A DNA stretch of 64,000 nucleotides from Pseudoneurospora amorphoporcata (taxonomy: Eukaryota; Ascomycota; Sordariomycetes; Sordariales; Sordariaceae), in the NCBI GenBank assembly GCA_033297205.1, contig MU859156.1:62001-126000 (forward strand), in the 5' to 3' direction. Below, one piece after another: positions 1-12,067 of the stretch (positions are counted from its first letter, which is position 1; every line of letters begins with the position of its first letter). A model generated the notes under the pieces. It saw only the letters and a program-made list of their open reading frames with translations, searched no databases and was not told the DNA's origin. A program made the position numbers and the translations under genes.

Positions 1-1729
1 AGAGGAAGGATGCTCGGTGCAGGGATTTGCGATTGACTCAATCCGCGGCTTCCATCGCTCTGGGGCACCCTTGCCCGAAAAGAACCCAGCATCTGAAAGG
101 TAAAAAGGTTGGTAAATCGGCCAATCATATTAACAGGAACAGAGAAGGATGGAGCAAAGCCTGGCTTGGCGCTGGCTCTCCACTGTACCCACTTTCTCCA
201 CGAGAGAAGGGACGAAAGAGTGCGGGTCCACTGGCTCAAAATGAGATGAAAGTCACCCTCGAAAGATGCCGTGCCAGGCAGACGGGCTGCCTGATTTGCA
301 GCATCAAAATGCCATCATCAGAATTCGTCAATGGGATGATGCTAGAAGTTCGCGCCAATTCAAACATCTCGACTTGAACCATCAACAGCATCAGAAGACA
401 ATGAGGAAAAGGTGAAGAGCTACCGAGTTCTATCACAGTCGGGAAACCCAACCGCGAGGTTGTCTTCTCAGAACATCATCATCTATGAGATCTTGCGTCG
501 GCCACTTCAGAAACAAGGCTCATTTGACTCATACGCACATGCATATCTCATTGAACCCACATTATTTAGGCATACATTCCTCGAGACCGGGCAACTCCTT
601 TGTGGTACAACACACACTGTAAGACGAATGCGACGAACGAGAAGCGTCAGTGCCGGCCATCTGGTCTCTTTCTCACTTTGCTTGCAAGGCGCCGAATTGC
701 CAGCTAGCCCTCTGCAACTTCTGAAGGGTTACTTCGAGTGGAGCAAGCAAGCGTCGCACCCACCAAGAATCGCTCGCCGTGCTCGACCATGCAGGCCGCT
801 GCCCCTGGGTCAAGAGAACACCCGCTGCTGGGATATTTTGTAGAGCTGGTGAGGCCGGACATAACATCACGACCCAACAGATGGCCAAGAGATCTTTTAA
901 CTGCCGGATCAAAACAGTACATGATCATTGGCATCCGCTAGATAATTGCCTTTTTCAGACTTCAAGCAGGTTCATTCCATGACTTTGCAGCAGGGGAGAG
1001 TGGTCCTCTTATACTAAACGCAGCTGCGATGTGGCTCAGACAGACAAGAAAAGACGAGAAAGAAGTAGCGCGCTAAGCCCAAACTAGTAGACCGCGGTCG
1101 TTTCCTGCCCTGCCATGCTCACTGCGCCTCTCGCCCGTCTAAACACTGGTCAAAGATTCCGCTTCTTGCTGCTTTCCCATTGTTGGTCCAAGTGAAATAT
1201 CGGCGTTGACTCCCGTCGGCCTACTCCTTCTTGCTCTTCTCTTTTCCTCTTTTTTCCGTCGAAATCGAATTGAGAGAACACACACGAAGTCACTTCGGCT
1301 TCCAACACAGGCGCCCCTGACAGACATCGTCCCCCCTTCGTCTTCGACACTCAACAAGTGTCCAGTGCACAAGCAGCCGTGTTAACCACACTGGTGGAAA
1401 ACCACAAGGCAGTCGTCGCAGCAGTCGAGGAGCATCCCCGTCGTCGTAAGCAACACGGAGATCTCCCTACTGCCCTGCCGGTACCCCGCCATTCTCAGGA
1501 AGTTACCACAACCCACGGCAAGCAAGCAACCCCATCACTATCGCTTAGCCAACAACAACTTGGATTCAACCAGCTTTCCAGAATCTGGCACACATCCTCA
1601 CCTCAGAACCATTATCAAGAAAGCCAATCGACTTGGCCCACCCTGGAGCTGTCACGAGACTTTGCTTACCTCAACTCCGACACATTGTCATCAACGATCA
1701 TCCCCGATACCCCCGAGACTCTGGCTCAA
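1..1729. other. Upstream region of the first gene; no supported gene
   Basis: Several short overlapping open frames lie on both strands, none with recognisable protein character. From 1358 the frame of the next gene is already open, rich in Gln, Ser and Thr, but contains no ATG before 1730. That stretch is either 5' leader or the end of an upstream coding exon whose ATG is joined by splicing. Confidence 0.5.
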
Positions 1730-4141
1730 ATGGCTGGCATGTCTCGAACCAATTCGGCCAACGCCTTCATGGAAGGCTTCTCGGTCTGCCAGGCCAACCT
1801 CGGCGAGGCCCTCACCTGGCTCCCTGCCATGGGCACTCCCGAGCTTGACGATATGATCAACGCCTTCATCCCGGGTCCTGCATCCATCAAGGACAAGCGT
1901 GCCCACATCTCCATGGACTTCCTCAGCTACTCGCAGCGCACCGGGTTCAACTTCAAGTTCTACCCCGTCCCCTTGACCTCCTTTGCCTCCGCCAGCACTA
2001 CTTCCCCGGCAAGCTCTTCGCAGTTCGTCGACTCTGGCTACGCATCCAGCTTCAACGTCTCCCCAGTCATCAACGACTCGAGCGCATGGACCCAGTCCCC
2101 GGCCTCTTTCACTTCCCCAGCCTCCTTCGATGACGCTACCAGGATAGTAAAGGTCACGAAGAAGCTGTCTGCTCCTAGCTCTCGCCAGCAGCCCGTCGAC
2201 TTTGCCAACCACCCTGGCATGCGGATCATGACCAAGGATGGCCGAGATGTCACCAACTCTGCCTCCCGGGGATGCAAGACCAAGGAGCAGAGAGACCATG
2301 CCCACCTCATGCGCATCATCAAGGCTTGCGATGCGTGCCGGAAGAGGAAGGTCCGTTGCGATCCCAGCCACAAGAAGCGGGCTGCCTCGCACACATCTCC
2401 CGCCGCGACCGAGTCGAAGCCCACCAAGAAGCAGAAGAAGGAGACAGCAGAAGCACCGCCGCCTGCTCCAGTTGTTGTCGAGACCACTCCCGAGTTGCTC
2501 ATTGCCGATAACTTCGAGAACTTTGACGCCGCCGCATTCGCCATACCCTCTGTTGAAGGAACCGAGAACGTCGATGACCTTTTCTGGAACCAGTACTTCA
2601 ACTTCGACCAGGATGCCTTCCCCGACTTTGCTCCTGGCACTTTTGACCAGTTCGCTCCTTCCCAGGAGCTCTTCTCCCAGGAGCTCTTCTACCAGAGCGC
2701 CAGCACCTCATCCGCCGCCTCTCCGTCGCAGGTATTCACTCCGGAGACGCCGGTACATACTCGCCCGTCACCGGCAATTGCCACCGAGCCGGTACTTTCG
2801 ACGGCCACTCCGGCTCTGCCCTATCTCAACCCGGGCGTTCCTCATGGCACCGAGTATGTCGATTTCAACCTCTACTCACCGCCTGCCGACTTCTCTCTCG
2901 ACGAGGAGCTCCTCGGCCTTGGCCAGCAACAGTTCTATGCACCTTTCAACGCTGGATACACCGATCAACAATACTTCGGCCATGCCAGCGTCGTTGCCCA
3001 CAAGACTGAGTCACGCTCCAGTCTATCTTTGCCATCCGTATCCTCCGGAGTGATAGCAAATCTTCAACGACTGCCACTGGACGTACATGACGGACTCCAG
3101 GGAAGCGGAGACCTGCAGACCTTGAGCAACGTATCGCCAGCTGTACAGACCCCTGGTCAACTGACTGTACAACAACAGCAACGCCGTCGCCAACGCGCAT
3201 CAGGCGATGAGAACCGGGTAATCCTACAGGCATCAGATCATCAACCTGTAGTGATTGACTCGGGAACGCTACCTATTCCAGCTTCCTCAGCCTCGCAACG
3301 CCTTGTCTCTCCGGCGCTGAATGTTCAGCATGCACCTCATGACGTAAATCACAACACATCCGTGATGAACGTCGGTAGCACGCACCTACAACCGTCACCA
3401 ATTGCATCTTCCGCATCTGTGACCGCCGGTGTACTTGCCACCATCCAACCCGCAACATCTGTTGAACAACAGTCTCGCGCCGAGACGGCATCAAGGCCTC
3501 CTAGGTTGAGGTATCCAGCCAAATCCAAGAACTCTGTCAACCAACGACAAACACAAGGACTTGCTGGTCTCCCGGTAGACCTCCTGACAACCTCGCGAGA
3601 TGTCAGCAGCTGCGGCATTTGCCACAGCTCTGCTGCCTCACACTCGAATCTCTTGAGGACGACAACGACAGTTCTGTCACGGTCGTCCACAACCACCACC
3701 ATCCTGCCAGGCCGACGAGAAAGCGGCGACGGAGAAAGATTCGCGAAGATGGGAGAAAAGCTTGTTCCGAGCTACAGTGCCTCCGCGTCATCTTCCTCTC
3801 AATCCTCCTCCTTCCCGCTGGTCGTGCTTGGTCTCGTCTCTTGTCTCGTGGTTACGGCTTTGCGGTCATACTGCAGTAAGGACAACTTACTCAACACACT
3901 GTTCATTGCGAGCATATCATTGTTCTCACTTTGGCAACAACAATCATCATCATGCAGGTCGTCAGCCCTGAAGACCGACGCCGACATTGACACCGACACC
4001 ACAAGGTGTTCCTCATCAGTCCAAGAAGGATCAATCCAAGAAGGACTCGTCTCCTCACTCTCCCGACACGCGCAGACGCTTGTTGCGAAGAATTCTTCCC
4101 TTGTCCGGATGGTGTCCGGATCACGTTCAATCATGGTTTAA
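1730..4141 (+). CDS. Putative transcription regulator with half zinc cluster and C-terminal hydrophobic segments
   Basis: Single open frame of 803 aa from the first in-frame ATG. Around residues 200-215 it has CDACRKRKVRCDPSHKK: the first half of a fungal Zn2Cys6 cluster (C200, C203, C210 and the basic recognition stretch), but the usual second Cys triplet is absent. A Lys-rich tail (KPTKKQKK) follows and may act as a nuclear localisation signal. The rest is Ser/Pro/Gln/Phe-rich, as in activation regions. Near the C-terminus there are two hydrophobic stretches (about residues 695-715, starting FPLVVLGLVSC, and about 720-735, LLNTLFIASISLF), which suggests membrane anchoring. I recognise the half-cluster type in Sordariomycete proteins but know no function. 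The DNA-binding role is inferred; the missing cysteines and the hydrophobic tail are seen directly. Confidence 0.75.
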   Translation: MAGMSRTNSANAFMEGFSVCQANLGEALTWLPAMGTPELDDMINAFIPGPASIKDKRAHISMDFLSYSQRTGFNFKFYPVPLTSFASASTTSPASSSQFVDSGYASSFNVSPVINDSSAWTQSPASFTSPASFDDATRIVKVTKKLSAPSSRQQPVDFANHPGMRIMTKDGRDVTNSASRGCKTKEQRDHAHLMRIIKACDACRKRKVRCDPSHKKRAASHTSPAATESKPTKKQKKETAEAPPPAPVVVETTPELLIADNFENFDAAAFAIPSVEGTENVDDLFWNQYFNFDQDAFPDFAPGTFDQFAPSQELFSQELFYQSASTSSAASPSQVFTPETPVHTRPSPAIATEPVLSTATPALPYLNPGVPHGTEYVDFNLYSPPADFSLDEELLGLGQQQFYAPFNAGYTDQQYFGHASVVAHKTESRSSLSLPSVSSGVIANLQRLPLDVHDGLQGSGDLQTLSNVSPAVQTPGQLTVQQQQRRRQRASGDENRVILQASDHQPVVIDSGTLPIPASSASQRLVSPALNVQHAPHDVNHNTSVMNVGSTHLQPSPIASSASVTAGVLATIQPATSVEQQSRAETASRPPRLRYPAKSKNSVNQRQTQGLAGLPVDLLTTSRDVSSCGICHSSAASHSNLLRTTTTVLSRSSTTTTILPGRRESGDGERFAKMGEKLVPSYSASASSSSQSSSFPLVVLGLVSCLVVTALRSYCSKDNLLNTLFIASISLFSLWQQQSSSCRSSALKTDADIDTDTTRCSSSVQEGSIQEGLVSSLSRHAQTLVAKNSSLVRMVSGSRSIMV

Positions 4142-7100
4142 TTTGACTCCGGCCAAGGCTTGGAGTTCGAAACAAAAGATTGAGCTGATCTGATCCCTGT
4201 CGAATTTGATTGTTGCCAACTGTCAGAGATTCTCTTCATGGAATGCAAAAGCATATGATTCAGTTTGTTTTGTTTTCAGTTGTTCAGCGGTATGCAGCGT
4301 TTGCGTTTTTCTTACCACGATACCCCAGAACTTTTCTTTTCTGAGCTTGAGACATGTTGTCGTTTTCTTTTGTCTCTGTGTCTCCCATGTGGGGTGTGGA
4401 GTGGGAGAGGTCGATGATGCTTTTTCATGACGGTTTGCGAAGCGAGTTTGACTTGGGTTGATGGATGTTGGACTGGTGATGAGAAAGCCCTGACGGGGTC
4501 GGGTGAGATGGGAAAAGAAAAGTGTTATCTTCCTATGTTGGGTTCATTTTCACGGGTGTAGAATAGTAGATAGTATCTGGCAGTGTTGGCTCTCACTCTC
4601 CTCGATCTGGGATGACTTACGAAAGTCATCAGTCGATTCATCAATACAAGTCGGTCTCCTTTGGAGGCCGTCGTAAATTATACTTTTGCCCTTCCTCTCG
4701 TGTAGTGAACTGCCATGTTTGGACATTGTAATATGCTTCGTGAGAGTTGCTTCGTCTTTTATGTGACATTTGACATGGACACATCGCATTTCACATGATG
4801 CCCATCCTGACACCCTAGAAGGGACGGGAGACCCTGTCCTGCGGCAATCAAGCCCCATTTATTCCATGGAGTAATGGTTTCTTACCATCTCGACGAAACA
4901 TTACCCCATGGGTCCAGCCTATGAGTCGTTCATGCTGGGTATGACAGCTGTTTATCAAGGCCTTGTAGTTCTGGCCGTCCAGGTAATTCCCCCAAAAAGA
5001 AAACACTGGAGAACATCCTACAAAGTGGGACTGACCCTATTGTCTTGACGGCTGTCAAGCAAGACAAAAACAGGGCTGAGAAGAATCCACGATATTCTTT
5101 GAATTGATGCTTTCTTTGAGGTATCGGATTGCCAGTTTTTGTATTGAAATTGAGTGCCGCGGTGTTGCGTGCGGTTCAACTGTTGGACGTTTGCTTGTTG
5201 GCGTGAGGCGTGCTCAATGTCTTGTCACACGACCTGCTGACACCCAATTCGAAAATCAGGAGGGGAAACCATGAAAGCCAGCAATATAAAGCAGTTTCTC
5301 GGTCCGGTTTAGCACATACGACCACAGATGGTAGAAAACTCGGGATCCCGTCCGCTCTCCCAATAGATAAGGTACCAATCGCCTGGCTAGTAGTTGGGTC
5401 GGTGACGACCAGCGAATCCCAGGTGTTGTATGTTTTTTTTTTTTTTTTTTTTCATACTTTTCTCTCTCTTTGGTCCTTCTTTCTAGGTTTGCTTTTTGTC
5501 GACTTGGCTCCCAGGTTGACCGGGCCGTAGCCGCTGATAAGCTGATAAGGAATCGTTTGAAACTTTAAACTGATAAACGCACAGACATGCAATTATGCAA
5601 AACAAAGCCTATCCGTAACGTCAAACCCGACACCAGACGAAGGAAAGTGGAGTCACTCCATCCTTCCATTCAAGGTCTAGCCCCCAACAAAGTCTGCAGC
5701 AGCACATGCAAAGGTACAACATGAATAAGGGCGACACAAGTTTGATGTTGGTCCCGTCGTGGCCACTTTGCTTGTCTGGTTTCGAAACGTTCTTTACCCT
5801 TTTCTGTTGCGAAGGAGGATATCTCATCTTTATTTGGCGGCATTGATTGCGGCTCTCTCTCCCGATCTTTTTTGGGGCGTTTTGTGGCGTATAAGCGCGA
5901 CATCTACCGACCTGGCCTTTGACTTAGGCGCGGCTTGATAGAAACCGATTTTGAAGTAAAGGTTGGTTCAGTCCCGTTGGGTTTTTTTGCAAAATTGCTT
6001 CCGTTTTACATTCCCCTTCCCGCCATGCATCCTGCATTCTGCAAAGCACATACGGAGACGTGTTCCTGCAGTGAGTATTGAAGATGGTCTTCTCTACCTA
6101 TATGGTGCTAGAGTAAACAAGCAGAGGTAGAGAGAGGTCAGATACATCCGGTCAAAGTGGGCCTTTTCTTGAAACTCAAAAGTTTCTCGCTCACCAATCC
6201 TTGTCCTTTCTGTCTCTCATTTTTTGCTATGCATGAGTGAGCGCAAAAACAGAACTAACAATACCAAACGACTTGCAGTCGGAGTGTTATCGGCGACACA
6301 TCACGACTTACTGGACGGGCCAGAGCTGTTCTGTTCTGTTGGTGGCCGCAATTCGCCCGTTTACATACTTACTAGGCAGACATACACTTCCACCAAGACG
6401 GGACGGAAGGAAAAAGTCAGTCGTCCAAAGTTGCCACATCGTTGGCATCACACAGACACCCATACGGCGTAACGAAGTCCGGGCCCGGAACCGCAATATT
6501 GGAGATTGGGTTTGACCGACGGGAATCGGAGAGTTTGAAAGGGTTTCATTACCCGAGAAACCGAAAGGTGTTCATCCGTTCGTTCATTCGACCAGGTCGC
6601 TCCTTCCAGTCGGCAGTCGTTGCACCATCATCGTTCCCAACACACCCAGTCACTTGGCCAAGCAGCGCCGACTGAGTAAGGTAGCTGCGGCATTTCCAAC
6701 AGAACATCCTTTTGCTCTTGCAAAAACAGCCGTCAGAGCAAGCTGAGGTGACAGCCCGCCACTCGTGCAAACCTGGAAGCAGCGGTATCACTAGCATTAC
6801 TGCTATTGAGGCAAACTTTGTTGTTTTACGCATCAAGTTGGGACCGGACTATTACCAGATCCGTGGCGTCACTTGGTGTTCAACAAGTTTACTCTGATCC
6901 ATCTATCTTTAACGGACAACATCGTTATTACAAGGAGGAAGGAAACAAAGGCGTTGAGTGGAAACACCTCAAGAGACAAAGTTGAAGGACTTGCAAGGAC
7001 CTCTCGGCAGCCGTGACCAAGGGAAAAGACGCAAAGGTAGGAAGGAAGGACTGAAGGAGACTGAGCGTGCCAATAAGTGGAAGGAACAACTGTTGGGAAG

Positions 7101-7260
7101 GAAACCTCAGCTTGCGCCTTTGTTATTTTTGGTCAGGCCACTGTCAACGAGGAAGTGGTTTGCTACAGAAACCTCACTGCAAGGCACAAAACGGAAAGAA
7201 AGAAGGTCGATTGCGACTGCAGCCGTTGTTGTTTTGCGATTGCTGCTTCCACCTTCCAGG
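4142..7260. other. Intergenic region
   Basis: About 3.1 kb with only short, mutually overlapping open frames and no recognisable protein. It holds a run of about 20 T at 5433-5452. The last 300 nt (from 6958) are open in the frame of the next gene but lack an ATG; this is discussed there. Confidence 0.5.
5433..5452. repeat. Poly-T tract
   Basis: A run of about 20 T followed by TCATACTTTTCTCTC-type pyrimidine sequence. Simple low-complexity DNA; its length may be inexact in a draft assembly. Confidence 0.8.
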
Positions 7261-9377
7261 ATGGCATATACTTTCCTGGACGCGGTCGCGGCCACTGGCC
7301 AGCGCATTTCCGCTTTTTTCCAGACCCTCACCATTTTCCTCCTCGACCATACTCTCCGCCCGGCGTTCAGTTTGTTCTCAGGCAACTTCAATATCCCTCT
7401 GCTTGAGGGGCCCCCACCTCAGCAAACTGCCGCCGGCGGCGAAGAGCAACAAGGCCACCCGTCTACCGAACTTGACCAATCCCACCAATCACCACCTCAA
7501 CAACATCAGCTTGACGTCCAATATCAGAATTCTGTCACTACTACCACTCCCGCAATTACGTCTCAATCGAAATCCACGGATCAATCTGAAGACGGCTTCA
7601 TAACCAATTCCAACGCTCTTCCGCAAGCTTCCTTCTTGTCGCTTACGCCCGACCAAGCAAACAGCTCGAAGCTGCCCGACACGGAACCCGACATGGTCCG
7701 CACGTCATCGGCCACGGCCACGCTGGCACCAGAGCAGCAGCCGCTCAAGAAGATTCCCGTTCCCAACGTCGTTCCCGCCCTACCCCTAGTTGCCCCTGCC
7801 AAGGAGAATGAGGCCCCCGTCAAGGCCGGCTCTCCCGTCGCCGCCCCTGCCAGTTCTGAGAACAACCTCACCGGGGATTTCGACCGTTTAAGCATTGCGA
7901 CCGACGTCGCTGCTGTTGCCGCAACCGGTGCCGTCGATTCCAGTAATCGGGTCACTCTGCAACTATCGGAGATTCCCCAGGATAACAACACTACACCTGC
8001 CGCGGCCGCTGACGGTGCCAATGACGCGGAACCTCGCCAACTCCTCAGGGCCAACGTGCTTCATGGCCACGGCCCTAGCACTAGTGTCGGTTGGAATATC
8101 GTCGACTCGCTTCCCAGGGCCCCGGTCGTCCGCTCCCCCGCTGTTCCTATCAACCATGAGCTCTCGCAGACTAGTCAGCTGAAGGAGGGCTTCACTGATA
8201 ACGTAGCCCAACTGGAAGCGGATCTTGAGACGCCTGAGGAGGCTGCGGAAAGGGCTATGCACGCTGGGTTCATGAGGGAGGCTTTGGATATGGTATGTTT
8301 CCGTGCTGCTTGACAACCCTCACATGTGTATGTGTATGTGTATCGGTTACTAAATAAATGCTATTGTAGGCCCGACTCGCCCTCAAGACCAACGAGACGC
8401 CCGTCGGGTGTGTTCTTGTTTACAAGGACCGAGTCATCGCCAGGGGCATGAACGCAACCAACGTCAGCCGCAACGGCACTCGGCACGCCGAGCTCATGGC
8501 CATTTGCGCTCTGCTGTCCTATTCCGGTGACGATGATCTTGAGCCCAAGAACGCACAACACCAGTGCAACCACGATGAGCCTAGTGTATGGGGCGACATC
8601 GACCCCCGTGATGGCCACCTCTTCCCCTACGGCCAGAAACTTCACCCCGCTCCCCGCGTCGACCGATCCGTTATTTCCGAGTGCACCCTTTACGTTACCG
8701 TCGAACCCTGCGTCATGTGCGCCTCGCTTCTTCGCCAGCTCCGCATCAAGAAGGTTTACTTTGGTGCCGTCAACGACAAGTTTGGTGGAACCGGTGGTGT
8801 TTTCCGCATTCACAAGAACTCACCCTTCTCGATGGCTTCCGCCCCTCCGTCGCCTGCGCCCCAGAACGGCAAGGGCATCGTGAGACCTGCTTTGGAGCGT
8901 CGCCCCGTTTCCGCTCTGAACATCGGCACTGGCGGAGTTGAGGGCCAGGCACCCGAGGCTGCCAGTGATGAGAACGACGAGACAAAGCAGAACGAGACTG
9001 TGGGCGAACAGCCTGGCCAGCATACCACATCTCTTTTTGAGCCTGAGCTGCATGGTGATGGTGGTAATGTGGAGCCGGGCTATGAGGTCGAAGGTGGTTG
9101 GGGACGTGATGAGGCCGTCACCTTGCTCAGACAGTTCTATGTGCAAGAGAACGGAAGGGCTCCTGTGCCGAGGAAGAAGGAGGGCAGAGCGGCGCGCTTG
9201 GCGGCCATGATGGAGCGTGATGGCCATGCTGGCGGACCCATGGCTGATGCCCCTGCGGTCGCTAAGCCGGGGGAGAATGGGGACGCTGTTGATGGAGACG
9301 CGGCGGCACAGGATGGCGAAGAGAAGACCGGCGAGAAGGCGGAGGAGGAGGACTCTGGTAACAGCTCGGAAGCTTGA
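7261..9377 (+). CDS. tad2: tRNA-specific adenosine deaminase catalytic subunit Tad2
   Basis: Two exons, 7261-8292 and 8370-9377, with a 77-nt phase-0 intron (GTATGT donor, TTACTAAAT branch, TTGTAG acceptor); 678 aa. The C-terminal half is a cytidine/deoxycytidylate deaminase-fold domain. It starts at ARLALKTNETPVGCVLV, has the zinc ligand and proton-shuttle motif HAE (H383, E385) and the PCVMC motif (C458, C461). In fungi Tad2 pairs with Tad3 to make inosine at wobble position 34 of tRNAs. The N-terminal 340 aa, Pro/Ala/Thr-rich, are absent from yeast Tad2 (about 250 aa, recalled). ATG 7261 is the first in-frame ATG; the open frame continues upstream to 6958 without one. The tail after the catalytic domain is Glu/Gly/Ala-rich. 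The deaminase call is firm; the exact N-terminus is less so. Confidence 0.88.
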
Positions 9378-10181
9378 TCTTGATCCAATGGCTGGATCAA
9401 GGTGCTGTCCTGATTTCCTGCAGTTTTGCGAGCAGGAGCTGGATTCTCAAAAAGGAGCGTTTCGAGTATTGATTTGTGGAGGTATGTCTTATCCCATCCT
9501 CTTCACATCTCGTATACTAACTATTGAACCGTAGCTTATATCATCAAGCATGAAGGAGTGGAAGAGGATGCACAGGTTTACGAAACATTGCATGCATAAA
9601 AAGCATAACGCATGGAATGGCATAGCACGAGATGTGGTGGCGGAGGCTGTTGTGTTTTTGTATCAATTTTTTGAAGTGTAGTGTTTGAGCATTGGTTTGC
9701 ATGTAGAAGATCGGTATCACGAGACCGTGAGGGCTTCAGGTTATGGGAAAGCCATGGATATGTGAGGAAGCAAAGAGTGAAAAGGAAAGAAACGGGAAAA
9801 AGTTAAAGAAGAGATTATGCCTCACGGCTTTATGGAACTTGACCAGTTTACACCACTTTAGTCATGGAGAGATATCATGGGCTTGAGGTGAATGCGGTCT
9901 AGAGGCCTTTCTATTTCAAGTGGACGAGGACTCATCATGGCTGTTGATTATGAGTAGTCTATGAGATTGGGGGATGTCTATGATAACCTTCTACGTGGCT
10001 TTCGACATGCCCATTGAACGTATATATATGCCTGTGATCACCCGAGCTCGGGTCCCCACTATCCAACCATCCGTCCCTTCACATCTCCAGGTCCTCCCCC
10101 GCCTCCTGTAGTCACACACTCCGAGTCCCCTCAAATTAGCACTCGATCTATATATAACCCCCATGTTCCCCTTCCCTCACC
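9378..10181. other. Convergent 3' region between tad2 and the phosphatase gene
   Basis: About 800 nt lying downstream of both flanking genes. No open frame of note. It contains two TATATATA-type stretches near 10020 and 10150, more likely 3'-processing or AT-rich spacer than promoters given the convergent arrangement. Confidence 0.5.
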
Positions 10182-12067
10182 CTACTGCCGATAAACCCCC
10201 TCAATAACCTCCGCATTCCCCTCCCAATCAACCGTCTGCTCCCCCTCCTCCACATCAACAACCATGACCTCCCTAATCCTCTCCACCTCCTCCTTCGTAA
10301 CCCCCAATTTCTCAATCACATATTTCTCCGCGCCACCATACTCCGCATCAATGTACTGCAACGTAGCCAGCATGACTTCCTTTCTTGAGGAGACCATGCG
10401 CTCGGCAGCTGCCCGGTCCCCGTCAAAGGCCGGGTCAAGCATCACGTGGTCGACGATGGCGGACTTGCGGTGGGCCAGGCCGAGGTCCGTGAGGGAGTAC
10501 TCGTGGGCGATTACCGTGTGGGGAAGGCGGAGGAGGGAGAGGAGGATGGCTATGAAGAGGCCGGTACGGTCTTTTCCGGCTGAGCAGTGGACTAGTAACG
10601 GAGATGGAGATGAGGCAATCTGTTGGAAGATTGTTCGGTAGGGAGCGTATTCGTTCTTTGGGTCGGCGGCACCGGCGAGGATGGTGGAGTAGGCGCGGAC
10701 GAAGCCCTGTGTAATGGACGGTTGTCAGAGGTGGTGGCTTGAGGAGCAACAGGGGCAAACAGGAAGAGAAGAAGAAGGGAAAGGAGAAGATGAAGGAAGA
10801 AGGAAGAAACGAAAGAAAGAAAGAACGAACGAACAGAAAAGAGGACAGAAAGAACCCAAGGCAGAGTAAAACAGACAGAAGGGAAAAAAGAGAAAAGAGA
10901 GAAGTTAAGTAAAAAAGCGGAAAACAGAACGGAAAGAGAGAGGAAAATGAAGAGCGCCGTTTCTGCCTCATAGCGTTTGTGCAAAAACAACTGGTTACCC
11001 AGGTGAGTTGCAAAAGGAAAAGTGAAGCGTCGTCAAAGAATACATGCTGTCCATCAATGTTCTCAGAACAAAGTCGCACATTGTGCTTGCTTGCTGTTGC
11101 ATAGCATACATACGTAGCCTTTGCAGACATAGTGAACATGCAAAAGTGACATTTGATACGGGTCAAAAGGGGAGGACGGGACGATCAGGTGGGGATGAGA
11201 CGCCTCAAGCCACAAACGCCAACACATCAACAGCCATCCGTCCTACCGACGTGCTCCGTCAAAGCTTTCGTTATGGCTTCATGACAAATTCGTGTCATCT
11301 GTCAATGCTCCCTGCCCTGGTTTGTGTTCATAGACCCCGTTCTCGCCCTCTGAACATCACCTACAGCCTTACGCAGACTTCAAGGTTATGATACAAGGCC
11401 TCGTTGGTCCAACTCCAGTCTAGTTCTGGGAACGGTATCTCAAGGCGAAGGGCACGGGCTACCCCTTTCCCATACTCTCAACCCGCCTCAACCCCCTTTC
11501 TCTTTCTTCCTTCCTCCTCCACCAACCTGACCCCAGGAAAAAAAGGAGGAAAAAGAAAAACGAGAAAAAAAGAAAACGTCGAGGAAGGAAGAAAAAAAGA
11601 AAACTCACCTCCGGGCCATTAGTATAATCTTTAAACCTCCTCATCTTAACCGCCTGCGCCTCCGGAGATAAATCCACCTCCGCAAACACCGGCACCCAGT
11701 GTCTCTGCGCGCCCTCCCACTCCTTCGGCTCCGTCTCGGGAGTCTTGCCAAACTCTAGCTTGGACCGGAAGTCGTACACGTGCGCGATGCCCAGCGTTTG
11801 CATCACGACGACGCCTTCGTCTGTGAGCTTGGTTGGGTCCGCGGACCGGAAGACTACGCCCTTCCGGACCATTTTCTTTGTGTTGCCGGAGGTGGAGGGG
11901 ATCTCGTAGCCGCCGACGTCGCGAAGGTTGGCGACGCCGGGCGCGGAGATGAAGGGTGGCGAGGGGAGGATAAGGGTGCCGACGGAGGAGCAAGGGGACG
12001 GGCCGGGGAGTTGACTCGGGTGGGGGGAGCCGGAGCCGGAGCCGGCGACGGGAGGTTGGACACTCAT
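10182..12067 (-). CDS. Tyrosine/serine phosphatase family protein (Y_phosphatase3 type)
   Basis: Exon 1 is 12067-11609 and exon 2 is 10706-10182, giving 327 aa. The exon junction joins FKDYTNGPE to GFVRAYSTIL in phase 0. The N-terminal part holds the family motif GVANLRDVGGY and VVFRSADPTKLT. The active-site loop is HCSAGKDRTG with catalytic Cys at residue 194 and Arg at 199 (HCx5R). This matches the PtpB-like Tyr phosphatase 3 family, with cytosolic location expected since no signal or membrane segment is seen. The single intron (10707-11608, 902 nt) is very long for this genome and pyrimidine-rich on the coding strand, so an extra small exon cannot be excluded. The substrate is unknown. Convergent with tad2. 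Confidence 0.85.

Noticed and set aside
1691..2392. 233-aa minus-strand frame over the regulator gene
   Set aside because: Starts without convincing context and mirrors the coding strand; the zinc-cluster frame is clearly the real one.
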